Below, piece by piece: positions 1-8,511 of a DNA stretch of 64,000 nucleotides. How positions within the stretch are numbered: the stretch's first letter is position 1; the number at the start of each line of letters is the position of its first letter. Source of the stretch: an uncultured Bacteroidales bacterium (GTDB lineage Bacteria > Bacteroidota > Bacteroidia > Bacteroidales > WCHB1-69); assembly GCA_900315245.1 (NCBI GenBank), contig OMYJ01000006.1, positions 62,001-126,000 of the forward strand, read 5' to 3'. The position numbers and the translations under genes were made by a program. The notes under the pieces were generated by a model that was given only the letters and a program-made list of their open reading frames with translations, was not told where the DNA came from and did not search any database.

Positions 1-2
1 AA

Positions 3-3000
3 TCAGTTTGGCAGCACAATTTTTTCGGTGGACAGCAACGTGTTGCCCCGCATGATGCGGAACAGATAGATTCCTCCACTCAAATGAGACAACTCAACCG
101 TGGCGTGCCCGGCAAACTCACCGCTCATCAATTTTCTGCCAGACATGTCAAAAACATCATAGCGTATCGGTTTCCGAATCTCTTCAAAGTCAGAATCTGT
201 TGAAGGACAATCTATCACCAAATTCTTTCCGCCATAGAGCGAGAATTGTATTTTTGGATTCTTTTTCATAGCATTTTGACTAATATTTTGACCCAGCATT
301 TTTGTGGTGGCAGGCGAGCGCAATCCAGCAATGTTCTCCACAATAACGCTGAAAGAGACAATTTGGTCGGCCGTATAGGTGTAACAATCGTGGCAGGACA
401 ACAACGTAATGTTATCAGTCCAGTTCTGATTCCACTGGCAATGGTTGCAAGGGGAATTATGGTAATAGTAATGACAGACGCCGGATTGTTCATCGGAAGA
501 AGGGGGCCACGAGGCGGAGACATGCACCTGCTGGGAGCCATCAAACAGTGTTTCGTAATTCAGCTGCAGTGTGATATCCGCAACTGCGGGCGGGGCCGTA
601 TAGTCAACACGCAACATCCTCTCCGCTAATGTTGAGAACTTGTACGCCCTGTCCACCACAACAGACTTCAGCTTGGCACGTCCAAGCCCATGTACCGCTT
701 GCGTTTGTATGTTGCATGCACTCGCATTGCCGACCGTGATATGGACAGACGAGGTACGTGAGCCATATACCCGCAGATTATCCACGCAAACCGAGGCGCG
801 CCGTGTCACAAAGCCGATATAGGAGTCCGTTGTGGTGGCCAGAACATTGTCCACCGTACGCAACAGCTTGTTCCCGTGCCGCATCACGATGATTTCCCCG
901 CTGGAATGGTCATAGATGACCCGGCAAAAATAGGAGGTCTCATCCATAAAATAGACCAGTTCGTTTTTCTTCAGCAGCCGTTTGGCTCCCAATATGAGCC
1001 GATATACGCTGACGGCATGGTTGGATTTGTCGAAACAGACCTCATACCCCGAAAACAAGGAGGTCAAGGAGGGGGCATTGTTGCAATTGAAGAAGAACGA
1101 GCACTTCTCCCCGCCATTGAATTCCAGGTAAAAGTCGAACAGATAGGCCGTGTGTGCGGAGCCGTTATAATGTGCCGCTACACCAGAATAGTCCGTAGAG
1201 GTATTGTTTTGGCACAAAGCACCATCATATACCGCCCAATGATTGGATGTGTTGTTCACCCACACGTTCGGATTCAGAGTATGGTCGAAATTGTCGCAGA
1301 GGAAGCCCTGGTCGCCGTGGGCGTACCACCCCACCCCGTCGGACTCCATAATCTGGTAGAAGGCCCATTTGATGCCGGAGTCATCCGTATCTGTGAAGGT
1401 CGCGTCAAAATCACGCGTGATCCAATGGGTTTGGTCGAGGTTGATCTGTGTCTGCGGGTTGGCGTGGTCCACCACCGGTGGTTCCTCCTCCGAATCGTCC
1501 TCTTCCTCTTCTTGGTCATCACCTCCGCCAGAATCACCACCATCGTCGTCACCACCTCCGCCGGGAGACTGCTGACAGGCAGACCATTGCGCTTTCCAGC
1601 CAGCGGCTGTCGTGGCGCAGTCTGAGCGGAACTCCACCGTCATGTCTTCTCCTGCCGCCACCACACGGCCCGGCGAGTAGGTGTTCCAACGCCCGAGCAA
1701 CGGGGAGAACTCCGAAGCGCCGTTGTAAATCCACAGGAAATCGTAGTCCGGCTCCAAGTCGAACTGTTGGAACTCCAGTGCAATGCTGTCCGCCCCCGCA
1801 ACATGGATGTGGTACAGCTTCCGTTCATCGTCACCGTAATTGCCCGTCTGACCGCCGGAATCCGTCAGGATGCCCGTCTGCGAGGTCAACAAGGTGACCG
1901 TAGGGTTGTCGTTGATCAGCTTGTAGTACAGATTCCAGTTCCAGTAAGGGCCGGGATCCGTGTGCGTCTGGGACGGGAAATGCTGGTGTCCCCGGATTTG
2001 CGTGCAGGCGGTAGCCCCTCCGAGACTGTGGACACCGTAGTTCAGCACGGTCCCGTCATCCAGCGTGTCGCGATAGAAAACACGACGCGGGTTGATGTTG
2101 TTGCGGCGGGAGCAGATGTCTTTCACGAGGTTCGCCGACGACTGATACATGTTCGTGGTGAAATAGGAGGCGATGTCCCCGTATGCCTCATGCTCAATGC
2201 CGATCGTGTAGCTATTGGCCACCCCCACATGCCACGCCTTGTCCGCTTCGCGCACCATCTGGGTGACCTGCCCGTCCATGGAGCGGATGACGTAATGGGC
2301 GGAGACCTTCGCATTGCAGTTCTGGAACCAGGCGATGGCACCCGAGTACGTTCCCTGCGTGTAGTGGATGGTCACCGCGGTGACGGTCGTCCCGCCCCTA
2401 CCGGAAGTATAGTTGCACGTCGCGGCGGGATTGTAAATCGCGCCGGGATAGTCCGTGGCGGTACCGGAACGGGCACCGTCATTCGTCCGCACCTCCGCCT
2501 TGTCCCCCCGGAGCCGCGCATATTCGTCCCCGAACAGCCGTTCGAAATCCACCTTTCGCGCAGGCCCGCCATAGGCAGCGTTATCCGGGTCGCTCAGGAA
2601 CCAATATATCATATAAAGGAAGCTGTTCATCGCGAAATCATCTCCCTGCCCGTCCTGAATTGGCAACTCGCAGAGATCCACGAAGATACGCCGATACTGT
2701 TCCAAAGAGTCGCCAAAGCAGCCGTACTCCCGCTGTTTTCGGGCAAACACGCAGGCGTAGGCTTTGACCGCCGTTCCCGGATCCCACAGTATCGCATCCA
2801 GCGGATACGGACTTTGAGCCGCCAACAGCCGCGCATTCTCCCGGAAAAACCCCTTCCCATGGAGGGTCAACCCCATGATGGAATAGGTACGGGGAATTTC
2901 CGAGGGATCCGCCTCCAGCGTGTCCATCCGCACGTTCGGGTCAAAGCGGGTATATTGGAACGCCACCGCCTCCAACACCCCTCGCGGAAGCGTCGGGTAG

Positions 3001-3182
3001 TGCCGGTAAGCTTCCTCAAACCAGGAGCTTACCTCCTGATATTGTTGTCGCAGCAGTTGTTCAATCTGACTGTCTTGAGTTTTGCGATACTGCCCAAACG
3101 CCTCTGTTCGCTGAGCACTCATTTTCCCTGACATTAACGTCAGAATAGCCAATAGAATTTTCCATTGTACTTTGCATTTCAT
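3..3182 (-). CDS. T9SS-exported N-acetylmuramoyl-L-alanine amidase, multidomain
   Basis: A secreted peptidoglycan amidase of 1059 aa with an N-terminal signal peptide. An amidase_2 domain spans about residues 246-430: it has the zinc-ligand His in HYTQG (about 273), AWHVG, GIEHE and a GHQH...HTDPG segment. A CUB-like beta-sandwich follows (about 437-540), then a linker made almost entirely of Gly, Asp and Glu (about 541-572), a large region resembling a concanavalin/LamG-type binding domain, and a fibronectin-like stretch. The last ~75 residues have the form of a T9SS type A sorting domain (YDVFDMSGRKL, GGIYLFRI), so the protein should cross the outer membrane by T9SS. The family cuts the bond between N-acetylmuramate and L-alanine. 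The gene is complete; the stop codon is at bases 3-5. Confidence 0.88.
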   Translation of the reverse strand: MKCKVQWKILLAILTLMSGKMSAQRTEAFGQYRKTQDSQIEQLLRQQYQEVSSWFEEAYRHYPTLPRGVLEAVAFQYTRFDPNVRMDTLEADPSEIPRTYSIMGLTLHGKGFFRENARLLAAQSPYPLDAILWDPGTAVKAYACVFARKQREYGCFGDSLEQYRRIFVDLCELPIQDGQGDDFAMNSFLYMIYWFLSDPDNAAYGGPARKVDFERLFGDEYARLRGDKAEVRTNDGARSGTATDYPGAIYNPAATCNYTSGRGGTTVTAVTIHYTQGTYSGAIAWFQNCNAKVSAHYVIRSMDGQVTQMVREADKAWHVGVANSYTIGIEHEAYGDIASYFTTNMYQSSANLVKDICSRRNNINPRRVFYRDTLDDGTVLNYGVHSLGGATACTQIRGHQHFPSQTHTDPGPYWNWNLYYKLINDNPTVTLLTSQTGILTDSGGQTGNYGDDERKLYHIHVAGADSIALEFQQFDLEPDYDFLWIYNGASEFSPLLGRWNTYSPGRVVAAGEDMTVEFRSDCATTAAGWKAQWSACQQSPGGGGDDDGGDSGGGDDQEEEEDDSEEEPPVVDHANPQTQINLDQTHWITRDFDATFTDTDDSGIKWAFYQIMESDGVGWYAHGDQGFLCDNFDHTLNPNVWVNNTSNHWAVYDGALCQNNTSTDYSGVAAHYNGSAHTAYLFDFYLEFNGGEKCSFFFNCNNAPSLTSLFSGYEVCFDKSNHAVSVYRLILGAKRLLKKNELVYFMDETSYFCRVIYDHSSGEIIVMRHGNKLLRTVDNVLATTTDSYIGFVTRRASVCVDNLRVYGSRTSSVHITVGNASACNIQTQAVHGLGRAKLKSVVVDRAYKFSTLAERMLRVDYTAPPAVADITLQLNYETLFDGSQQVHVSASWPPSSDEQSGVCHYYYHNSPCNHCQWNQNWTDNITLLSCHDCYTYTADQIVSFSVIVENIAGLRSPATTKMLGQNISQNAMKKNPKIQFSLYGGKNLVIDCPSTDSDFEEIRKPIRYDVFDMSGRKLMSGEFAGHATVELSHLSGGIYLFRIMRGNTLLSTEKIVLPN

Positions 3183-3224
3183 TGTTTGTTTGTTTTAGGT
3201 TAATAAATTTTGTTTTTGTCAATG

Positions 3225-3232
3225 CAAAGATA
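3225..3232 (-). promoter_or_regulatory. -7 promoter box of the amidase gene
   Basis: TATCTTTG on the - strand matches the Bacteroidota -7 consensus TAnnTTTG, about 43 bases before the amidase start codon. The rest of the 3183-3521 gap shows no gene, only this promoter and the yqgE promoter facing the other way. Confidence 0.7.
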
Positions 3233-3498
3233 CAACAGAAAAACGCCCTTGTCAAGAGGGTGGCATCATTTTTAAGCATTTTTAACAAGAGCCATCACAA
3301 GTACCTATAGTTCAGCAATATACTAAATACAAAAAGTTTGATTCCGTCCAAAAAACTGCACAAAATGTGCTAAAGAATGTTAATTGAAAATTTACAAGAC
3401 ACGATATTATCGTTTTAAAAAGAAGATTTTAGGACGCAAGACGTAAGACCTGAGACTTTGGGGCGACGAGAATTCATGAATGCTAAGGATAAAAATCG

Positions 3499-3506
3499 TA
3501 TCTTTG
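3499..3506 (+). promoter_or_regulatory. -7 promoter box of yqgE
   Basis: A perfect TATCTTTG box. Transcription should begin near 3512, which rules out the longer reading frame opening at 3480 and fixes the yqgE start at 3522 or 3528, with a very short leader. Confidence 0.75.
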
Positions 3507-3521
3507 CGCAAATTTTGGAAA

Positions 3522-4103
3522 ATGGACATGTACAATGATTTTCTGGATTTTGAGCCCACCGGGATCGTGCCGGATGCGGGGCGGCTGCTGATCTCCACCC
3601 CGTACTTCAACGACCCCTTCTTCAACCATTCCGTGGTGCTGCTGACGGACTACGAGGAGGAGCATACGGCGGGGCTGATCATCAACAGGCCGCTGCCGCA
3701 CAGCGTGCGCGAGGTGGTGAACGAGATCAAAGTCGATACGCCCATTTTCTTCGGCGGGCCGGTGCTGACCGAAGCCGTCTTCCTCCTTCACAACTTCGAC
3801 TCCTGTCCCGAGGCGTCCCGACTGCTCCCCAACGTCTATGTGGGCTACAATCCTGTGCTGCTGGCCGTTATCGAGCATGCGGCCATCCCCAACCTGAAGC
3901 ACAAATTCCTGTTGGGTTACGCCGGCTGGTCACCCGGACAGCTCGAGGACGAGCTTCTGCGCAACATGTGGGTAGTCGCCCCCGCCACACACTCCCTGAT
4001 ATTCGACACGCCCCCCGAAGATATCTGGCCCCTCGCTGTCAAACGCCTCGGCAAACCCTACGAACACTGGCTGAAAATCCCGAAAAACATCACGTTTAAT
4101 TGA
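3522..4103 (+). CDS. yqgE: YqgE/AlgH family protein
   Basis: A cytoplasmic protein of the YqgE/AlgH family (DUF179), whose molecular function is not firmly established. Family landmarks are visible: GRLLISTPYF near the N-terminus, FFNHSVVLL, TAGLIINRPL, the FFGGPV segment and GYAGWSPGQLEDEL. The length of about 193 aa is typical. The frame is open from 3480, but the promoter box at 3499-3506 makes 3522 (MDMYNDFL) or 3528 (MYNDFL) the real start. It is transcribed toward xseA. Confidence 0.88.
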   Translation: MDMYNDFLDFEPTGIVPDAGRLLISTPYFNDPFFNHSVVLLTDYEEEHTAGLIINRPLPHSVREVVNEIKVDTPIFFGGPVLTEAVFLLHNFDSCPEASRLLPNVYVGYNPVLLAVIEHAAIPNLKHKFLLGYAGWSPGQLEDELLRNMWVVAPATHSLIFDTPPEDIWPLAVKRLGKPYEHWLKIPKNITFN

Positions 4104-4285
4104 TAATGGATAATTGATAATTGATAATTGACAATTGATAATTGATAATTATAATTGGCAAACCGTACTTTCGTCCTAAACCTCGTACCTTCTAACCTCT
4201 AACCTTCTAACCTTTAACCTTCAATAACCATTAACCATTAAACCTTCAATAACCAATAACCCATAACCAATAACCATTACAAAGC
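4104..4285. repeat. AT-rich tandem short repeats before xseA
   Basis: First a run of ATTGATA units (about 4103-4156), then CTAACCTT and CAATAACC units (about 4190-4277) that stop 8 bases before the xseA start codon. The same CCAATAACCATTA-type ending lies in sense orientation before gmhB, the lpxL-like gene and glyS. No promoter box or terminator is recognisable inside. Confidence 0.75.
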
Positions 4286-5674
4286 ATGTCCGAACGCGAA
4301 ACCTTCAACAACCATACCGTTTATTCCTTGTCGGATGTGGCCATGAGCATCCACAAGATGATTGAGCGCACCTATACCCGACCCTATTACATCAAAGCGG
4401 AGATCCTGAAGCTGAACTACTATCCTTACAGCGGTCACTGCTATCCGGAACTCGTTGAGCGCGAGGGGAATACCATCAAGACCGAGATGCGCGCCGTCAT
4501 CTGGTCCGCCAATTTCAAGGACATCAACCGGCGGTTCGAGCAGATCACCGGCGAGCCGTTGAAGGAGAACATCCGCATCCTGTGCCTTGCCACCATCCAG
4601 TTCAGTCCGAAGCACGGCTTGGCGCTGCACATCGAGGACATCGAGCCGACATACACCCTCGGGGAGATGGTGAAGAACCGTCAGGAGGTGATCGCCCGGC
4701 TCAAGAAAGAGGGTCTTTTCGAGCGGAACCGCAACCTGCCGATGCCGCTGCTGCCGAAGCGCGTGGCGGTCATCTCCGTGGAAACCAGTAAGGGCTACAG
4801 TGACTTCATGCAGACGCTGCAGCAGAACGAGTACGGCTACCGTTTCCGTACGGAACTGTTTCCCAGCATCTTGCAGGGAGACAAGGCCATCACGGGAATC
4901 ATGGGGCGGCTCGGGGAGATCGCGATGCGGCAGGACGACTTCGACGTGGCTGTCATCGTGCGCGGGGGCGGCGGCGACGTGGGGATGAGCTGCTACGACG
5001 ACTACGAGCTGACCCGCAGCGTGGCCACCTTCCCGTTGCCCGTGCTCACCGGCATCGGGCATTCCACCAACCTGACGGTCACCGACATGGTGGCGCACGC
5101 CCACTTCATCACCCCCACCGATGTGGCCTTCTCGCTGCTGGCCGCCTTCCGTCACTTCGACGAGCAGGTTGATGACGCCGTAAGTCGCATCGTGCAACGG
5201 GTGCAGCAGCAGATCACGGACTGCCGTCAGGAGATGCTCAAGGTGGAGGCCTCCCTACAGTACAAGCTTCCGAAGGCGCTGGATTGGCACCGGAGCAACC
5301 TCGCCGACACCTACAAGAATCTGGTCTTCAAGACCAAAGAGTTCATGACGAGCCAGAATTTCCGGCTGAGAGAGTTGATGCGCGAGGCGGGCAACGAGAC
5401 GCAGTTGCAGTTGCAGCGGTCGCGGCAGCATCTGGCGACCGTGGAGGAGCGGCTGCCCCGCGAGTGCCGTGCCCTGCTGAAGCGCAAGACCCGCGACCTC
5501 ACGGCCATGGAGGAGAAGCTGCAGCTGCTCAGTCCGGAGAACGTGCTGAAGCGCGGCTACAGCATCACGTTGAAAGACGGCAAGGCCGTGACCGACGCTG
5601 CCGTGCTCGCGCAGGGCGACAGCTTGGTGACGAGGTTTTATCGGGGAGAGGTGAGATCGAAGGTGGAATTCTGA
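4286..5674 (+). CDS. xseA: exodeoxyribonuclease VII large subunit
   Basis: The catalytic large subunit of exonuclease VII, which degrades single-stranded DNA with the small XseB subunit. The 462-aa length is normal. An N-terminal OB-fold region (about residues 5-115, with the YPYSGHCYPEL and AVIWSANF segments) is followed by the exonuclease core with VAVISVETSKGYSDF, a VIVRGGGG motif and the GIGHSTNLTVTDMVAH segment. A long helical region and the KRGYSIT C-terminal segment follow. No xseB gene lies next to it. The start codon follows directly on a CCAATAACC repeat leader. Confidence 0.95.
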   Translation: MSERETFNNHTVYSLSDVAMSIHKMIERTYTRPYYIKAEILKLNYYPYSGHCYPELVEREGNTIKTEMRAVIWSANFKDINRRFEQITGEPLKENIRILCLATIQFSPKHGLALHIEDIEPTYTLGEMVKNRQEVIARLKKEGLFERNRNLPMPLLPKRVAVISVETSKGYSDFMQTLQQNEYGYRFRTELFPSILQGDKAITGIMGRLGEIAMRQDDFDVAVIVRGGGGDVGMSCYDDYELTRSVATFPLPVLTGIGHSTNLTVTDMVAHAHFITPTDVAFSLLAAFRHFDEQVDDAVSRIVQRVQQQITDCRQEMLKVEASLQYKLPKALDWHRSNLADTYKNLVFKTKEFMTSQNFRLRELMREAGNETQLQLQRSRQHLATVEERLPRECRALLKRKTRDLTAMEEKLQLLSPENVLKRGYSITLKDGKAVTDAAVLAQGDSLVTRFYRGEVRSKVEF

Positions 5675-5824
5675 ATTAAGAATTAAGAATTATGAATGTT
5701 GCTGAAGGTTGGGCACGTTCATGGAAGTTCAAGAGTCTGATTTAGCACAACAGTCGTTGTTACATTGGTTTTGCGGGCATTGCAAAAACATTCGTAATTT
5801 GGCAGATTATGTGCGGGAAAATGC

Positions 5825-5832
5825 TATTTTTG
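5825..5832 (+). promoter_or_regulatory. -7 promoter box opening type I locus 1
   Basis: TATTTTTG, with a TTTG element about 25 bases upstream (5798-5801). Transcription should begin near 5838 and would read the DUF2971 gene and hsdM. Confidence 0.65.
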
Positions 5833-5854
5833 CGGGTTGAACATCGATACCTGG

Positions 5855-6616
5855 ATGAGCGAGCTTTTGTACAAATATATAGATGCTACTGGTGGATTGA
5901 TGATGCTTTATTATGGCACCCTACAATTCACCAATGCCACGCAGTTGAACGACCCGTTCGACTGCCATCCTGCGTTGATAGACTTCTCGCAAGTCCCTCC
6001 TGAAAAAACAAGAGCGTGGCCAGCAGATGTTATTTCTCTGCTGGAATCTGACCGGCACCGCCGTTACAGAGAACTCGCATACATTTGCAGTCTTTCCAAA
6101 GTACATGATTCTTTGTTGATGTGGAGCTACTACAATGGTCATAAAGGTGTCTGCATCGGGTTGGACATGGAGAAAACAAGGAAATATCTATCTCGAATGA
6201 CCGGACTCTTGATTGGTTGTCAAGAATGGGATGTGCAGTACAAAAATGTCGTTGAGAAGGCGGATTACTTCAGAGATCTGCAAGATTTTTTCCGCTACCA
6301 AATGACCACCAAAGCAAAAGAATGGGAGCACGAGCAGGAGGTTCGGTTATTTGCCTACGACCCTTATCCAGAACACATGCGATTTTTGCCGTATCAAGAC
6401 GATAAAAAAGGTCCCATTGATAGGAAAGAAGTCCGTGCTTTTCTTGAAATAGGTGGCGAATGTTTCGAATCAGTCCGTTTAGGAATTAACATTTCCAAGG
6501 AAGATAAAGAAAAAATAGTGAAGGTTGCTCGAGATCGCAATCCTGACATAAAGATTTACCAAATGACAATAGACCCTGATGCCTTTAGGCTGAAGGAAGA
6601 ATTAATAAACGACTAA
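5855..6616 (+). CDS. DUF2971 family protein
   Basis: A protein of about 253 aa matching the DUF2971 pattern: an N-terminal LYYGTLQFTNATQLNDPFDCH segment (in two parts), a central MWSYYNGHKGVCIGLD motif, and a later KAKEWEHEQEVRLF segment. Members occur often beside restriction and abortive-infection genes; their biochemical activity is not something the sequence reveals. A TTG at 5837 also opens the frame, but it lies at or before the predicted transcription start, so ATG 5855 is preferred. It ends 4 bases before hsdM, so it is probably the first gene of the hsdM operon. A second, more distant DUF2971-like gene is at 11917. Confidence 0.8.
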   Translation: MSELLYKYIDATGGLMMLYYGTLQFTNATQLNDPFDCHPALIDFSQVPPEKTRAWPADVISLLESDRHRRYRELAYICSLSKVHDSLLMWSYYNGHKGVCIGLDMEKTRKYLSRMTGLLIGCQEWDVQYKNVVEKADYFRDLQDFFRYQMTTKAKEWEHEQEVRLFAYDPYPEHMRFLPYQDDKKGPIDRKEVRAFLEIGGECFESVRLGINISKEDKEKIVKVARDRNPDIKIYQMTIDPDAFRLKEELIND

Positions 6617-6620
6617 TTTT

Positions 6621-8435
6621 ATGATCAATATACGCAAACTCGAATCAGAATTATGGGAATCGGCGGATCTGCTGCGACAAGGCAGCAAGCTGACCAGCAA
6701 CCAGTATTGTATGCCGGTGCTGGCGCTGCTGTTTCTGCGCTATGCCTACAGCCGTTACAAAATGGTGGAAAAAGAAATATTGCAGAGCCGTCCGATGCGT
6801 GGCGGGCGCGTGATGCCGGTGGAGCCCAGTGACTTTGCCGCCAAGAGCGCACTTTACCTGCCCAAGGAAGCCCAATTTGACTACTTGGTGAACTTGCCGG
6901 ATAATGTCGCTTCAGCTGGATTGAAAAAGAAGGACGGCCACCCCATCAACTCGCTGGGTGAGGCCGTGAACAATGCGATGCAGTTAGTGGAAGACCAAAG
7001 TGAACAGCTCACAGGCGTGCTTCCCAAAACCTACACCAGCTTTGCCGACGACCTGTTGCGCGAACTTCTACGCATCTTCAACAACAAGACCATCGATGAA
7101 GTGGGCGGGGATGTAATCGGGCGTATCTACGAATATTTCCTCTCCAAGTTTGCCAAAGCGGTGGCCAGCGACGACGGCGTGTTCTTCACCCCGAAATCGT
7201 TGGTGAAAATGCTGGTGAATGTGCTGGAACCCAAACAGGGCGTGATGCTCGATCCAGCTTGCGGCAGCGGTGGCATGTTTGTGCAGACGGGCGACTTCGT
7301 GAATGCGGCCGGCATGAACGCCAACACCCAGATGACCTTCTACGGACAGGAAAAGGTGGAATACAACGCCCAGCTTTGTCTGATGAATATGGCGGTTCAC
7401 GGGTTGAACGGCAAGATTATCTCCGGCGACGAGGCCAACTCGTTCTACCACGACTACCATAATCTTACGGGCAAGTGCGACTACGTGATGGCCAATCCGC
7501 CGTTTAATGTGGATAAGGTAAAGGCCGAATCGGCTTCCGCGGCGGGACGTCTTCCGTTCGGATTGCCGGGTGTGAATGCCAAGACCAAAGAAATCGGCAA
7601 TGCCAACTATCTCTGGATAAGCTATTTCTATGCTTACTTAAACGACCACGGTCGTGCGGGTTTTGTAATGGCCAGCTCGGCCACCGACAGCGCCAACAAA
7701 GACCGCGACATCCGCGAGAAACTTGTGCGTACGGGCGATGTGGATGTGATGGTGAGCGTGGGCAACAACTTCTTCTATACCCTCTCCCTGCCTTGCTCGT
7801 TGTGGTTCTTCGACCGGAACAAGAACGCCGACATCCGCGACAAGGTGCTTTTCATCGATGCCCGCAATTACTATACGGTTGTTGACCGCACTTTGAACGA
7901 ATGGACGGAGTGGCAGTTGCGCAACCTGCAGGCCATCGTGCATCTGTACCGTGGCGAGACCGGGAAATACAAGGCTCTTGTGGCAGATTACGACAAAGCC
8001 CTCAACGGACAAACTGTGGCTGCCCTTGAAGAAGCCCTACAGAAGCAGAAAGCTGAGGCCAAACAACTGATTGCTGATGCGCCGCGCAAGGATAAGAAAC
8101 GCATAGAAGCGGAGCAAAACGCACGGATTGCCGAGATAGAAGACACGCTTGAAACCGCCCGCCAGCGCGAATGGTTAGTCTCCAAGTTTGGCGAGGAAGG
8201 CCAATATCAGGATGTCTTGGGCCTTTGCAAGATTGCCACCATTCAGGAGATCGAGGAGAAGAACTACTCGCTAACCCCGGGTGCCTACGTGGGCGTGGCC
8301 GAGCAGGAGGACGACGGTGTGGACTTCCACGAGCGCATGAACGAGATTCACTCGGAACTGGCACGGCTGAACCGAGAAGCCAATGTGCTGATGGACGAGA
8401 TACAAAAAGCGTGGAAATCATGGAAAAACTTATGA
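6621..8435 (+). CDS. hsdM: type I restriction-modification system methyltransferase subunit (locus 1)
   Basis: The DNA N6-adenine methyltransferase subunit of a type I system, expected to form M2S with HsdS and R2M2S with HsdR. The 604 residues hold an HsdM N-terminal helical domain (LWESADLLRQGSKLTSNQY), the SAM-binding motif DPACGSGGMF at about residue 211, and the catalytic NPPF at about 292. A coiled-coil segment rich in Lys, Glu and Ala follows (about 480-520). All catalytic motifs are intact. Base composition is ordinary for the chromosome, in contrast to the AT-rich gene that follows. HsdS is displaced downstream by that inserted gene. Confidence 0.95.
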   Translation: MINIRKLESELWESADLLRQGSKLTSNQYCMPVLALLFLRYAYSRYKMVEKEILQSRPMRGGRVMPVEPSDFAAKSALYLPKEAQFDYLVNLPDNVASAGLKKKDGHPINSLGEAVNNAMQLVEDQSEQLTGVLPKTYTSFADDLLRELLRIFNNKTIDEVGGDVIGRIYEYFLSKFAKAVASDDGVFFTPKSLVKMLVNVLEPKQGVMLDPACGSGGMFVQTGDFVNAAGMNANTQMTFYGQEKVEYNAQLCLMNMAVHGLNGKIISGDEANSFYHDYHNLTGKCDYVMANPPFNVDKVKAESASAAGRLPFGLPGVNAKTKEIGNANYLWISYFYAYLNDHGRAGFVMASSATDSANKDRDIREKLVRTGDVDVMVSVGNNFFYTLSLPCSLWFFDRNKNADIRDKVLFIDARNYYTVVDRTLNEWTEWQLRNLQAIVHLYRGETGKYKALVADYDKALNGQTVAALEEALQKQKAEAKQLIADAPRKDKKRIEAEQNARIAEIEDTLETARQREWLVSKFGEEGQYQDVLGLCKIATIQEIEEKNYSLTPGAYVGVAEQEDDGVDFHERMNEIHSELARLNREANVLMDEIQKAWKSWKNL

Positions 8436-8511
8436 AAATACAAATAAGAACTCGTGCTGAACAATGTTGAGTGAAATGGTATAAGTAAACCAAATATAGA
8501 TAGTAAATACT

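Noticed and set aside
1767..3131. 454-codon frame on the + strand opposite the amidase gene
   Set aside because: Shadow of the amidase gene; no promoter, no recognisable protein, and the opposite frame has a signal peptide, amidase motifs and a sorting domain.
4277..5197. 306-codon frame opposite xseA
   Set aside because: His/Val/Leu-rich shadow frame produced by a GC-rich gene; xseA motifs lie on the other strand.
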